Origin: Paractinoplanes aksuensis
GTDB taxonomy: Bacteria > Actinomycetota > Actinomycetes > Mycobacteriales > Micromonosporaceae
Length of the DNA: 64,000 nt
Assembly: GCF_024137025.1 (NCBI RefSeq)
Contig: NZ_JAMYJR010000032.1
Span: 124,001-188,000, forward strand
Reading direction: 5' to 3'
The notes beneath the pieces were generated by a model. It was not told where the DNA came from. It worked only from the letters and a program-made list of their open reading frames with translations, and did no database searches. The translations under genes were made by a program, and so were the position numbers. This document shows, one piece after another, positions 46,550 through 55,066 of this stretch. Within the stretch, counting starts at the first letter, position 1, and each line of letters opens with the position of its first letter.

Positions 46550-47654
46550 CCCCCTCGGGCATGTGATCGACGGTTTCCGGGGCGTAGCGCTGCCAGGCGT
46601 CGCGGAAGTCAGCGCGCCGGTAGCCCTTGGCCTGCCCGGTCGGCGGCGCGAACCGGATCGTCTCGGGCCGGATGTCGTACTCGCGCAGCAGCGCGCCGAG
46701 CTTGGCCCCGCTCAGGCCGGCGCCGCCGTACTCGGCCCACGGCGCTTCCGGGTCGGCCTTGAGCCGTTCCATCAAGGCGGCGGTCGGGATCGCGTCGAAC
46801 GGGCCGAACGCCGTCCGGCAGTCGATCAGCAGCCGGAGCCGGTCGGAGAACTCCGTGTCGCCCTCCCGGGCGGCCGTGAGGACTTGCGCGGCTCGCCGGC
46901 CGCGGTCGGGCCAGTCGCCGCCGGCGAGATCGGCCACGGCGATCAGCGGCTCCCAGGTGTCGGCGGCCCGGTCTTCCAGCGGCATCACCGGCTCGGCCTT
47001 CTCCAGTTCCACGAGGTTCGCGCGGAGCCAAGTGGTGAGGTCGGCGGCGAGCTTGCGCAAGGCCGGACCGTCGCGGCGCTGCCGGTACGGCGACACCTTC
47101 TCGGTCGCGGTACGCCGGCGCATCTTGACCACCACGGCACGGTCTTCGATGGTGTCGGGCATCTGTCCGATCCCCGCCAGGGCGGCCATGGCGAACGTGG
47201 CGATCTTCTCGACCTTGTTGGTGGCGTTGTTCCACCGGATCGTGGGCCGGTTGCGCTGATGACCGGCGTTGAGCAGACCGCGCAGATCCTCGTTGGTCTC
47301 ACCCGCTTTCGCCCCGAAAATCGTGTCTGCCTCATCGAGCAGGATCGTGGGTGGCTCGCCCTCCCCGATCGAGCGGTACACCGCGGCGGTGGAGGCGTTC
47401 ACGGTGATCAGCGGGTTGTAGCAGGTGCCTTCGACCACATCGAGCAGGCGGGACTTTCCGCACCGCTTCTCGGGCGCCCGGATGACCAGCCGGGCCGCGT
47501 GCGCCCATGCCGGCTGAGCGTGGCTGGCGGCGATCCACAGCACCACCGCGTCGATGGCCTCGGGCGAGGGCAGGATCACGTATCGGGTGATGATGGCGTG
47601 CAGGCGGTCAAGGATGGCCGCGCCTTCGTTGGCGCGGTCGGCAGGGTCAGTCAT
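46410..47654 (-). CDS. DUF3631 P-loop protein, replication helicase-like Rep of the AICE
   Basis: 414 residues. P-loop PEKRCGKS at 61-68 and Walker B TILLDEAD at 103-110 in the first domain, then a DUF3631 C-terminal region (RDAWQRYAPETVD). In AICEs this family pairs with a prim-pol protein. The start overlaps the prim-pol stop by 4 bp (ATGA). The C-terminal ~60 residues are Pro/Tyr-rich because their codons are iterons, so the tail may be under DNA-level rather than protein-level selection. Confidence 0.88.
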   Translation of the reverse strand: MTDPADRANEGAAILDRLHAIITRYVILPSPEAIDAVVLWIAASHAQPAWAHAARLVIRAPEKRCGKSRLLDVVEGTCYNPLITVNASTAAVYRSIGEGEPPTILLDEADTIFGAKAGETNEDLRGLLNAGHQRNRPTIRWNNATNKVEKIATFAMAALAGIGQMPDTIEDRAVVVKMRRRTATEKVSPYRQRRDGPALRKLAADLTTWLRANLVELEKAEPVMPLEDRAADTWEPLIAVADLAGGDWPDRGRRAAQVLTAAREGDTEFSDRLRLLIDCRTAFGPFDAIPTAALMERLKADPEAPWAEYGGAGLSGAKLGALLREYDIRPETIRFAPPTGQAKGYRRADFRDAWQRYAPETVDHMPEGEPYQPYQPYPPSSEAVRLDNVVRLKPYQAALDEMPPPPDEDATGTA

Positions 47655-48940
47655 GCGGCGATCCCTTCTGTGGCAACGGATTCGGCGCGGAATCCGCCGG
47701 TGATGGCGGCGTTGACGTCACGGTCGTTCTGCCCGGCGGCCCGGCCGGCGGTGTAGAGCGCGGCATGGGCGTCAGTGGCGGTCAGCGCGCCCGCGGCGAC
47801 CATCCGGGCCACCCCGCGGGCGGCGCCGTACAACGTGTTGCGGCGACGGCCCTCCGGGGCGCGTGCCACGGCTTCGAGGTGGGCGGCGAGCAGGGCGGCC
47901 GGTGATGAGATGCCCCGCCCGCTGGTTGTCGGGGTCGGGCCGGGTGCTGGGGTCGCGGCCGTCGCGGCCGTCGCGGTCGGGCGGCAGGCGGCGAGCAGCG
48001 GCGGGGGCATCTCAACCACTGGCCGGTCCCCCACCCACCGGTAGGGCTGCCGGGTGCCCGGGTGGATCGAGGGGGGCGCGACGACGTACCCGCCGTCAGC
48101 TTTCAGATCGATGCCCGGGTGCCCGTGCAGCTTGGCGGCCAGGGCTCCGCCGGGGTGGCGGTAGTACAGGTGCCAGCCCCCGGATCCCGTGCGTGCGCAC
48201 CGGGTGGGTGGCATCAGCTCGGGCAGCGGTCGGCCGCCGTTGCGGGGGTCGATGTCCACCACGACGATCCGAGCCGGGCGGCCGGTGCGGATGGCGAGCA
48301 GGCCGCCCGGTACCGCGGCGTGCATGGCTCTGAGCCGGTCGGGGTCGGTGGTCGCGGCGTAGAACCCGTGACAAGACAGGCACGTGCACGTCTCGGGGTC
48401 ATGGCTCGGGTCGGCATCGGCTTTCGGGCAGGCCGGGCAGTTGGCCACGGGTCGTTTCGTGCGGCCGAGCAGGAACACGGGCAGGCCCTCGGCGGCCAGC
48501 GCGAGCGCGGCAGCCAACAGCGGGCCGGTCTCAGGCATGCGCACAGATCCTTTCAACGGGTGAGGCGGCGGAACGCCGTCCGCTATGGCTTGCAGGCGGC
48601 CGGAGGGCGCCCGGCGCGCGGTCAGCGCGGGGACCTCGGCCGGGTAGAGCCGGGCGAGTGGCGCCCGCCGGGCCAGCCGTCGCCGTAGCTCGGCGTCGCT
48701 GCCGGCGGTCATGGGGCAGGCGAACAGGTCGTGGATACGTACCGCGGCGATGCCGTGAGCGGCGTCCAGGGCGGTTCCGGTCATCAGGCAGCGCCAGCAC
48801 TGCCACCGGTTCACCGACGTGACCGGCCGGAGTTCGCAGCCGGGGTGCCGGTCGTGGCCGCCGGCCGCCGCCGCGGGATGCAGCGGTACCCCGCACCCGG
48901 CCGCGCATCGAGAGGTGGGCGCGGCGGAGCCGCTCATCAT
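47651..48940 (-). CDS. Bifunctional DNA primase/polymerase (prim-pol) with N-terminal Cys-rich extension
   Basis: 429 residues if started at ATG 48940, where an ATGA overlap couples it to the methyltransferase gene. An internal start at ATG 48538 (AAAGGA upstream) gives the usual ~295-residue enzyme. The prim-pol core has the metal DxD in VVVDIDPRNGG, GWHLYY and DLKADGGYVVAPPS. An insert CPACPKA...CTCLSCHG suggests a zinc knuckle. The extra N-terminal 134 residues carry Cys12, 16, 35, 48, 51, 75 and may be a second zinc module, or the two parts may be separately started. Primes and copies the element DNA with the DUF3631 protein. Confidence 0.82.
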   Translation of the reverse strand: MMSGSAAPTSRCAAGCGVPLHPAAAAGGHDRHPGCELRPVTSVNRWQCWRCLMTGTALDAAHGIAAVRIHDLFACPMTAGSDAELRRRLARRAPLARLYPAEVPALTARRAPSGRLQAIADGVPPPHPLKGSVRMPETGPLLAAALALAAEGLPVFLLGRTKRPVANCPACPKADADPSHDPETCTCLSCHGFYAATTDPDRLRAMHAAVPGGLLAIRTGRPARIVVVDIDPRNGGRPLPELMPPTRCARTGSGGWHLYYRHPGGALAAKLHGHPGIDLKADGGYVVAPPSIHPGTRQPYRWVGDRPVVEMPPPLLAACRPTATAATAATPAPGPTPTTSGRGISSPAALLAAHLEAVARAPEGRRRNTLYGAARGVARMVAAGALTATDAHAALYTAGRAAGQNDRDVNAAITGGFRAESVATEGIAA

Positions 48941-49713
48941 GCCGCCCGTAGCTCGACAGACGCCGTGCTGCGACCGGTCGCGGTGCTCAGGAATGCCCGG
49001 CCGATGTGCTCGGTGTAGACGGGCGGGATGGCCTCGGTCAGTTCCTCGCGGACGTCGGTCCAGTCGATCCCGAGGGCGTGTTGCATCTCCGCGAGGGTGG
49101 CCTTCCCGCCGCCGTTGCCGTACGGGGCAACGTACGGGCCGTCGCGGAAGAACCCCGGCCGGCCGCCGGACTTCCCGCGGTAACCGCGTACGTAGCCGCG
49201 GTGCCCGCGGATCGGACCGGCCGGGTGCTGGGGTTGGGCGACGGTGAAGCCGTGGATCTCGAAGTCGCGGTGTCGTTGCACCCACGGCGGAGGGCCGACC
49301 TCGAACATGTCGGTGCACAGCGTCAGATCGGTACAGATCAGGCCGCCGTGGTTGCTGGGTTGCTCGATGTAGAACGGCACCCCCGCGGTGAGCAGCAGTT
49401 CCCGGGTCGGCGGCACGAACTGCGGGTGACGGCCGCCCCACCCCCGGGCACGGTTGGTGCCCTGGGTCAGGGTGCAACCTGCCTGGCAGGGCGGCGACGA
49501 CCCGATCAACGCGAACCGGTGGATCTCCCCGGAACGGATGATCTCCCGCAGGTAGCGGATCGCATCAGCCTGTACGAAATCGTCGCCGCAGTAGTTCGGC
49601 CGGTCGTTGTGGTCGACCCCGGTCACCCGGAATCCGGCCCGCTGCAACCCGCGGGTGGCGCCGCCCGCGCAGCAGTACAGATCGAGGGCCTCGGGCCTTC
49701 GGTCGGCGCTCAC
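48937..49713 (-). CDS. DNA cytosine-5 methyltransferase-like protein, short
   Basis: 258 residues from GTG 49713. SAM-binding motif I DLYCCAGGATRG, acidic motif in GVDHNDR and catalytic PPCQ at 74-77 (GSSPPCQAG), in the order of C5-cytosine methyltransferases. The target-recognition part is short. Overlaps neighbours by 4 bp each side (GTGA with the membrane gene, ATGA with prim-pol). It may protect transferring DNA from host restriction; no cognate nuclease is adjacent, though the EVE-HNH nuclease in the cargo could read modification. Confidence 0.8.
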   Translation of the reverse strand: MSADRRPEALDLYCCAGGATRGLQRAGFRVTGVDHNDRPNYCGDDFVQADAIRYLREIIRSGEIHRFALIGSSPPCQAGCTLTQGTNRARGWGGRHPQFVPPTRELLLTAGVPFYIEQPSNHGGLICTDLTLCTDMFEVGPPPWVQRHRDFEIHGFTVAQPQHPAGPIRGHRGYVRGYRGKSGGRPGFFRDGPYVAPYGNGGGKATLAEMQHALGIDWTDVREELTEAIPPVYTEHIGRAFLSTATGRSTASVELRAA

Positions 49714-50060
49714 CGCAGCCACCACACGGCCGTGCCGAGCACGCCGGCCAGAGCGACCACGACGGTGGCGACCGCGGGTCGCGGCAGCCCGGCGCGGATC
49801 TCCCAGCGGTAACGGTAGGCCAGCCGGGTCAGGACGGTCAGGCTGCCGGCGATGGCGGCCAGGGCGAGGATGCGCGGCATCCACCACGCCGCGGTGCGCA
49901 CGGCGAGCCACACGGCCAGGCCAAGAGAGGCCATGATCAGAAGGATCGGCAGGACCCGACGGACGAACCAGCCGATGATCTCGAGGGCGGCGAACCAGCG
50001 CCACAGTCGGCGGCCGAGTTCGTAGGCGGCGCCGCGCCGAACGTCACGGAACCAGGACAT
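49710..50060 (-). CDS. Small membrane protein of the AICE
   Basis: 116 residues with three hydrophobic segments (about 33-52, 62-79, 95-114) and several Trp. The position between TraB and replication genes suggests a role in transfer or spread (Spd-like), but no family is recognised. Confidence 0.65.
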   Translation of the reverse strand: MSWFRDVRRGAAYELGRRLWRWFAALEIIGWFVRRVLPILLIMASLGLAVWLAVRTAAWWMPRILALAAIAGSLTVLTRLAYRYRWEIRAGLPRPAVATVVVALAGVLGTAVWWLR

Positions 50061-50086
50061 AAGGGATTCCTTACTGTGCGTAGAAC

Positions 50087-50202
50087 TTCACGGATTTCAC
50101 GGATTTCACGAGGATTGCGCGCGCGGGCGCGCGCAGGCGCGCGCGTAGATGCGCTTTCAAGCGGGTGCGTGAAGTGCGTGAAGTGCGTGAAGACGCACCC
50201 GC
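50087..50202. promoter_or_regulatory. Candidate clt-type transfer locus downstream of traB
   Basis: Three perfect tandem GTGCGTGAA repeats (50165-50191) lie in the loop and base of a 10-bp inverted repeat GCGGGTGCGT/ACGCACCCGC (50161-50170, 50193-50202). On the other side TTCACGGAT is repeated at 50087 and 50096 with a partial third at 50105. Between them is an alternating CG tract (about 50117-50145). In pSVH1 and pIJ101 the cis-acting clt sequence with short TraB-recognition repeats sits next to traB; this is the same place. Confidence 0.6.
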
Positions 50203-50284
50203 GGGTGTGACGCTGCGTATAGCGCGAGCAGGTCGCGTGGGCCGCGCGGGACGCGTCAGTGCGCCCCGCGCGGCAGCGCGGTCA

Positions 50285-52282
50285 TCAGGCAGCGCCCGCG
50301 TAGGCGGGCACCGGCTCGGGCTGGATGATCTCGTACACGCCCTTGTCGTCGGAGCGCCGCAACAGCGGCTCGGGTCCGCCGCAGAACTCTTTGAGGATCT
50401 TCGAGATCGTGGGCGGCTTGAGCCCTTCCTCACCGACGCGGCCGACGATCGGGGCGAAGTTGCTCGGCCGCACCGTGCGCACGCCTTTGCTGCGCGCGTG
50501 CATGATCGCCTCGATGAACATCTCGCGGATCTCGGTCGGGGTGTACTGCCGGCCGTCTTCCGGCCCGAGATCGAGGGGGATCCGTCGCCGGGCCGGAACG
50601 GTGATCGGCTCGTGCGGGTCCTCGTCGGGCGGGCAGTCCGGATCGATCGGCGGCGGCACCAACTCGGGGTCGTTGTCGCGGTCAGGATCGTCGGAGTCGT
50701 CGGCCCGCTGCGAGGTGCCCCCCGCGGCCGGAACCGTCGCGGGCGCCGCAGGGCGGCTGGCCGGGTGTTCGCCGCGGGCGGCGAGCACATCGAGCAGTTC
50801 GCCGATCACGGCATCCCGGTCGGGCCGGAAGGTTCGGCCGGGCAGGGACCAGTCGTCGGGGTCGGTGCCAGGCAGCTCGGCGTACAGCGCGCCGGGCTTG
50901 CGGTTCTTCCAGCCCGGGTCGGCTCCGGCCTCGATCGTTTCCTCGGACAGGACTCGACCGCCCTCGGCCACGTCCTTGACGCCCATGCAGATCACTCCGC
51001 CGACTGTGGTCCGAACCGAGGTGGGCAGCCGGTCACCGGTCGCCCGCTGGATACCGAGCAGCAGGAACATCCCCACTGACCGGATGGACTCGGCCAGCTC
51101 CACGAGGGTGTCCTCAGCCTCGATGAACTTCGACGCCTCATCCACGATCACCACGCGGAACGGCGGGCACTTGCCGCACCCGGCGGTCCACTGCTCGTGG
51201 CCGTGGCCACCGATCTGCCCGGCCCGCTTGGCGACCTCGGGAATCAGGCCGTCCAGGTAGCGCTCGCCCTCGTCGGCGTTGTGGATGAACGTGTGCATGG
51301 CGTCGCGGAACTCGGCCGGCAACTGCAAGCCCTTGCGGCCGTCGATGTAGGTCACCTCGGCATCGATGCGCGACCGCGCTTCCGCGGCCAGGGTCAGCTG
51401 CAGCTCGGTCTTACCCGAGCCGGCCTGCCCGAGCAGGATCAGCACCCCGATCGCGTTGCGCCCGGCCTTGCTGTTACCGGGCAGGATCAGCGGGATCGGC
51501 GCCCCGGTCTGGTACACCCCGAACCGGATCGGCTCCCCGATCGAGCCGCCCGGCGCGGACAGGCCGGGCCACGCGGGTGGGTTCTCGAGCATGTCCACCG
51601 GCGAGACCTCCATGCGCCCGGTGCGGGGGGTGTTGCGGTCGCGGATCATCCGCACCCCGCCCACCGGCACATCGAGGGCGGAGGCGATGGCGGTGCGAAC
51701 CTCTGGCTTCGCGAGGGAACCGAAGTCGCCGCCGGGCAGCATCTCGGCGTGGGTGACGATCCGGCCCTCGATCTCCTTGGGCTTGCCGGTCGCGCCGACG
51801 TCCTGCAGCTCCCGCACCCGCTCGCCGAGTTCGCCGAACAGGTTCGCTCGGGCGTCGTCGCCGTGCCCGCGCAGCAGCTTGGTCACCGCGAGCAGGACCG
51901 AGGTGGTGACCATGACCAGCAGATACACGACCACGGAGTCGAACGAGAAGCCGCGGAAGGTCAGCACGAACAACCCACCACAGGAGCAGATCGACATCAG
52001 TAGGGATGCGGCCCGTAGCTCGATTTTGCGGGCGCGGCCGACACCCCAGGTGGCCCAGACGATCACGGCCGAGCAGGCCAGGATCAGCCCGGCCCGCCAG
52101 GCGACCTGCCAGACGGTGGGGTCGGCGTAGGCGCCCCACATCCGCGAGAGGACACCGGCCAGGATCAGGTTCGCCAGGCCGGCGGCCGGCGGCACGAGGT
52201 AGGGCAGCGGGTTGCCCTTCACTTCGTACGAGGCGCCGCGGGCCAGATCACCCCCGCGCACGCCTCCGCTCTGGCGGCCCAT
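50285..52282 (-). CDS. traB: TraB-type FtsK/SpoIIIE conjugative DNA translocase
   Basis: 665 residues. Membrane N-terminus (about four segments between 28 and 135), P-loop GQAGSGKT at 285-292, Walker B VVIVDE at 377-382, and a C-terminal winged helix (about 590-655, FAPIVGRVGEEGLKPPTISKILKEF) equivalent to FtsK-gamma, which reads short DNA repeats. A single such protein moves double-stranded DNA between mycelia in pSAM2-like elements. It starts one base into the preceding stop (TGATG). Confidence 0.93.
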   Translation of the reverse strand: MGRQSGGVRGGDLARGASYEVKGNPLPYLVPPAAGLANLILAGVLSRMWGAYADPTVWQVAWRAGLILACSAVIVWATWGVGRARKIELRAASLLMSICSCGGLFVLTFRGFSFDSVVVYLLVMVTTSVLLAVTKLLRGHGDDARANLFGELGERVRELQDVGATGKPKEIEGRIVTHAEMLPGGDFGSLAKPEVRTAIASALDVPVGGVRMIRDRNTPRTGRMEVSPVDMLENPPAWPGLSAPGGSIGEPIRFGVYQTGAPIPLILPGNSKAGRNAIGVLILLGQAGSGKTELQLTLAAEARSRIDAEVTYIDGRKGLQLPAEFRDAMHTFIHNADEGERYLDGLIPEVAKRAGQIGGHGHEQWTAGCGKCPPFRVVIVDEASKFIEAEDTLVELAESIRSVGMFLLLGIQRATGDRLPTSVRTTVGGVICMGVKDVAEGGRVLSEETIEAGADPGWKNRKPGALYAELPGTDPDDWSLPGRTFRPDRDAVIGELLDVLAARGEHPASRPAAPATVPAAGGTSQRADDSDDPDRDNDPELVPPPIDPDCPPDEDPHEPITVPARRRIPLDLGPEDGRQYTPTEIREMFIEAIMHARSKGVRTVRPSNFAPIVGRVGEEGLKPPTISKILKEFCGGPEPLLRRSDDKGVYEIIQPEPVPAYAGAA

Positions 52283-52647
52283 CAGGCGGCCCGCCGATCG
52301 GTCCGGCCGCGGACCGTGAAGTCCGACGCGCCGGGCTGTTCGTCATCGAGGGCGATCAGGAACGCCTCGAACCGGTTGCGGCACACCCGCGCATACGCGG
52401 CGACCGCGAGCATCTCGTCGGCGGACTTGACCAGCGGTCGGGCGACCTGCCGGCCCCAGAACTTGGCCCGCATCCGCGACAGGCCGTTACGCCGGCCGTA
52501 GCGTTCGATCTTCATCCGGACCATGCCGGCCAACTCGTCGATCTCGTCGTGACCAGCGATACCAAGCTGCCGGATGCCTTCCAGCAGTTGGAGCAGGTCT
52601 TCGTCGTCTCGGATTTCCACATCGGGCATCAAGCGGTTCGCCATCAC
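52282..52647 (-). CDS. Conserved AICE protein of unknown function
   Basis: 121 residues, acidic N-terminus (MPDVEIRDDEDLLQLLEGIRQLG) and basic middle (KIERYGRRNGLSRMRAKFWGRQ). Coupled to traB by a 1-bp stop/start overlap. No domain recognised. Confidence 0.6.
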   Translation of the reverse strand: MMANRLMPDVEIRDDEDLLQLLEGIRQLGIAGHDEIDELAGMVRMKIERYGRRNGLSRMRAKFWGRQVARPLVKSADEMLAVAAYARVCRNRFEAFLIALDDEQPGASDFTVRGRTDRRAA

Positions 52648-52684
52648 GCGTCCTTAGGCAGAGCAGGCAAAGGGAGAGGTGAGC

Positions 52685-52726
52685 GCGGGGACGCGCCGGC
52701 CGCAGCTGCGCGCGACGCGTCCCCGC
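52685..52726 (-). terminator. Hairpin within the transfer operon
   Basis: GCGGGGACGCG (52685-52695) pairs with CGCGTCCCCGC (52716-52726), an 11-bp stem in the 85-bp gap between the 52733 and 52647 genes. A terminator, or an internal processing/attenuation site in an antiterminated operon. Confidence 0.55.
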
Positions 52727-52732
52727 GGGTGA

Positions 52733-53266
52733 TCAGTTGCGTTCGGCGTAGAGCTGGCCCGCCCGGGTGATCCGGACGACCACGGCACTGACCCAGGCTT
52801 CGGCTCCGCCGGGCAGCAGCAGCCGCAGGCTGCCGGAGAACGGCTGCCGGGCGTTACCGAGTTCGATCTCGTCGCCGTCTTCGGTAAAGGCTTCGATCAT
52901 GCCCTCGCGGTGCAGCTCGGCCAGATCCTCGAACAGGACCATGCCGAGCAGGTAAGACAGGTGAAGCCCGATCCGAGCGTTGCTGAGCGAGCGCAGTACC
53001 CGGTGCGGGTTCTCCCAGTAGTAGCTCTCGCCGGCCTTGGACAGCCGCAGGATGAGCCGGCGGCGGTGGGTCTTGATCAGGCCCGGGGTGAGGTCGATTT
53101 CCTCGCTGTTGAGCTTGGCGACGATCAGGCCGCGCTCGACAAGCTCGCACACCGTTTCCGGTGTGACGTCTTGGGTTTTGAGCATGTCGGTCAGCCGTAC
53201 CCGCTCGCCGCACAGGTAGATCAGGCGACCCAGCACGCGCCATTGCTCAGGTGTCAATGTCCTCAT
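52733..53266 (-). CDS. Hypothetical protein with winged-helix-like N-terminus
   Basis: 177 residues. MRTLTPEQWRVLGRLIYLCGERVRLTDMLKTQDVTPETVCELVERGLIVAKL reads like a winged helix, then a mixed domain. Coupled to the upstream gene (TGATG). Could be an operon regulator such as TraR/KorSA-like or a structural part; family not recognised. Confidence 0.55.
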   Translation of the reverse strand: MRTLTPEQWRVLGRLIYLCGERVRLTDMLKTQDVTPETVCELVERGLIVAKLNSEEIDLTPGLIKTHRRRLILRLSKAGESYYWENPHRVLRSLSNARIGLHLSYLLGMVLFEDLAELHREGMIEAFTEDGDEIELGNARQPFSGSLRLLLPGGAEAWVSAVVVRITRAGQLYAERN

Positions 53267-53709
53267 CAGACAGTGCTCTCCGATCGGGGGTAGGCGGTCG
53301 ACGGGCAGGCGGCCGTTCCGGCGTCGTTGCCGGACGCGCCTGGATCTGCGAGGGGTGTGGGCAGCGCCGCTCGGTTGACCCGATGCCGGTAGCGGCCCAT
53401 GTCGAAGCGGGAGGCGAACCCGAGCACCGGGCCGGGCAGGTCCACCACGCTCGTCTCGTCGGCCCGATCGAGCCGGGCCTGAAAGTCGGTCACCGTGACC
53501 GAGAGCAGCAGCGGATCGCAGGCCGTCAGGTACCGGGCGATCACATCCCCGGCACCGGCTCCCGGCCGGTCGGTGTACCCGGACACGGCGAGCGCGGCAG
53601 CCACCTGCTCGTGGGTGCCGCCGAGGTTCGCCAGAGCCAGCGCGGCGATCCGCGCCGGGTCGGTGTCGTCGATCTGCGCGATGGTCAGCGCCATGTCGGT
53701 CAGCGCCAC
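53266..53709 (-). CDS. Hypothetical AICE protein
   Basis: 147 residues from GTG 53709 (ATG 53694 also possible). Contains AQIDDTDPARIAALALANLGGTHEQVAAALAVSGYTDR, a helical segment. C-terminal 40 residues are low complexity. No motif. Confidence 0.55.
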   Translation of the reverse strand: MALTDMALTIAQIDDTDPARIAALALANLGGTHEQVAAALAVSGYTDRPGAGAGDVIARYLTACDPLLLSVTVTDFQARLDRADETSVVDLPGPVLGFASRFDMGRYRHRVNRAALPTPLADPGASGNDAGTAACPSTAYPRSESTV

Positions 53710-53864
53710 CGGTTGTGCTGCGGCGCCACCGGGTCACAGCCGCGCGGGCAGCGCGCGGGCGCCGTGGTCTTGGCGCCCGCCTCGAAGGTCGCGGTGTGCC
53801 CGCAGGCCGAGAACGTGATCTGGACCGGGGGCGGTGTGGGCGGGGGTTGCGGGCGAGCGGCCAT
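53700..53864 (-). CDS. Small Cys/His-containing protein
   Basis: 54 residues from ATG 53864, with GAGGAGG 7 bp upstream. Pro-rich start followed by FSACGHTATFEAG...RCPRGCDP, which suggests a zinc ribbon with C-x-H and C-x3-C pairs. Overlaps the following gene. Confidence 0.55.
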   Translation of the reverse strand: MAARPQPPPTPPPVQITFSACGHTATFEAGAKTTAPARCPRGCDPVAPQHNRWR

Positions 53865-53981
53865 ACTGGCCTCCTCCTCTGAGGTTCTTGCAGCGGACGG
53901 GGAGACCGGCGGCACGGCGCGTGACTTGGCGGTTGTGAGCCGTGCCGCCGGGCGGTGCTGGTTGCGGTGCATCAGGCGGGG

Positions 53982-54698
53982 TCACGCCGCTACCAAAGCG
54001 GGTGTTTCCGCAGCCTGCGGGTCTGATGCTGGCGGCGCGATGGCGGCGCGAGCGGGCAGGTAGCGCCGCGCGGTGCGCTCGCTGACGCCAGCCTTCGCGG
54101 CGACTTCGGCCGCGGTTGCGGCGGGCATCCGCGCGGCCACCTTGGCCACCTTGTCCGCGGACGTCGGCCGCGGCGCGACGCGCTTGGGCGCCGGCCGCTT
54201 CGCCGGCGCCGCAGCGGGCTCGGCCGGTGCCTCGGTGACGGGCGCCGCCGCGGCGGGCGGGGTGACCGGGCTCGCAGCCAGCTGGATGGCCGGCGCCGGG
54301 TCGGCGGCTCGGATGCGGTCACCGAGTTCGACCAGGCAGATCGAGGCGACCACGATCAGGCCATCGACACTAAGCGGGAGCAGGTACGGCGAGGCGCCGG
54401 TCTCGCCGTAGTGCGCGGCCACACCGACCATGTGCCAGTACGACACCCACGCGGCGATGCCCGCGATGCCCGCGGTGGCGGTCACCCGCACGACGGCCAG
54501 CCAGCGCGAGTGCACCGGAATGCGGGAGATGAGTTCCACCGTCAGCAGCAGCGCGATCGGCGGCCACGCCGCGATGGTCTGCGAGATCGGGTTGTCCACG
54601 GCGTGCAGCACATTGGCGATCGTGGAGACGACCACGCCAAGCGCGAGGGCGCCGCGGACGGCCCATCGGATGCGTTTGAGCTGGGGAAGTGCGGACAT
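53982..54698 (-). CDS. DUF2637/SpdB-type spread protein
   Basis: 238 residues. Four hydrophobic segments in the first 130 residues (RGALALGVVVSTIANVLHAV; WPPIALLLTVELIS; VTATAGIAGIAAWVSYW; SVDGLIVVASICLVEL), then an Ala/Pro linker and a C-terminal HTH-like part (ATAAEVAAKAGVSERTARRYL). DUF2637 proteins with this layout are the SpdB-type pock-spread proteins of actinobacterial elements. Confidence 0.82.
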   Translation of the reverse strand: MSALPQLKRIRWAVRGALALGVVVSTIANVLHAVDNPISQTIAAWPPIALLLTVELISRIPVHSRWLAVVRVTATAGIAGIAAWVSYWHMVGVAAHYGETGASPYLLPLSVDGLIVVASICLVELGDRIRAADPAPAIQLAASPVTPPAAAAPVTEAPAEPAAAPAKRPAPKRVAPRPTSADKVAKVAARMPAATAAEVAAKAGVSERTARRYLPARAAIAPPASDPQAAETPALVAA

Positions 54699-55066
54699 CA
54701 GGCAACCTCCGAGGGTGCGCAGGAAAGGCACTCGCCAAGCGAGCGCGGGATGACGTAGGGCCGCACGCGGCGGCAGGTGGGGCAGGTCCGGCGGGCGCGC
54801 ATCGCCTTGGCGAGCGCTGCCAGCACGGCCGGGGTTGCGGTCCGCTTCGGCCGCGCGAGATCGAGGTCGTAGAGGTAGGCGGCTCGGGTACCGCCGACGC
54901 CGGCCCACAAGACTTGAGCGGCGATCGGTTGGCCGCCGGGGCATAGACCGCGTTTACGTAGTTGACGGCGGGTGGCGTAGCCGTCCGGCGCGCCCTTCCA
55001 CCAGAAGGTGGGGATGCCGTACCGGTCGCCGTCCGGGTCGTGGAACGCGGCCCGGATCCGGCCCAT
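54698..55066 (-). CDS. QRL-motif zinc-binding protein (CxxC...CxxC)
   Basis: 122 residues. 'YATRRQLRKRGLCPGGQ' and two CxxC pairs (Cys95-98, Cys113-116) fit the RRQRL-motif zinc-binding family found in many AICEs. Function unknown; probably nucleic-acid binding. Coupled by TGATG to both neighbours. Confidence 0.8.
   Translation of the reverse strand: MGRIRAAFHDPDGDRYGIPTFWWKGAPDGYATRRQLRKRGLCPGGQPIAAQVLWAGVGGTRAAYLYDLDLARPKRTATPAVLAALAKAMRARRTCPTCRRVRPYVIPRSLGECLSCAPSEVA

Noticed and set aside
50087..50202. CRISPR array
   Set aside because: The repeats are 9 bp and directly adjacent, with no spacers and no cas genes in the window. The same applies to the iterons at 46342-46549 and the 31-bp repeat at 5975.
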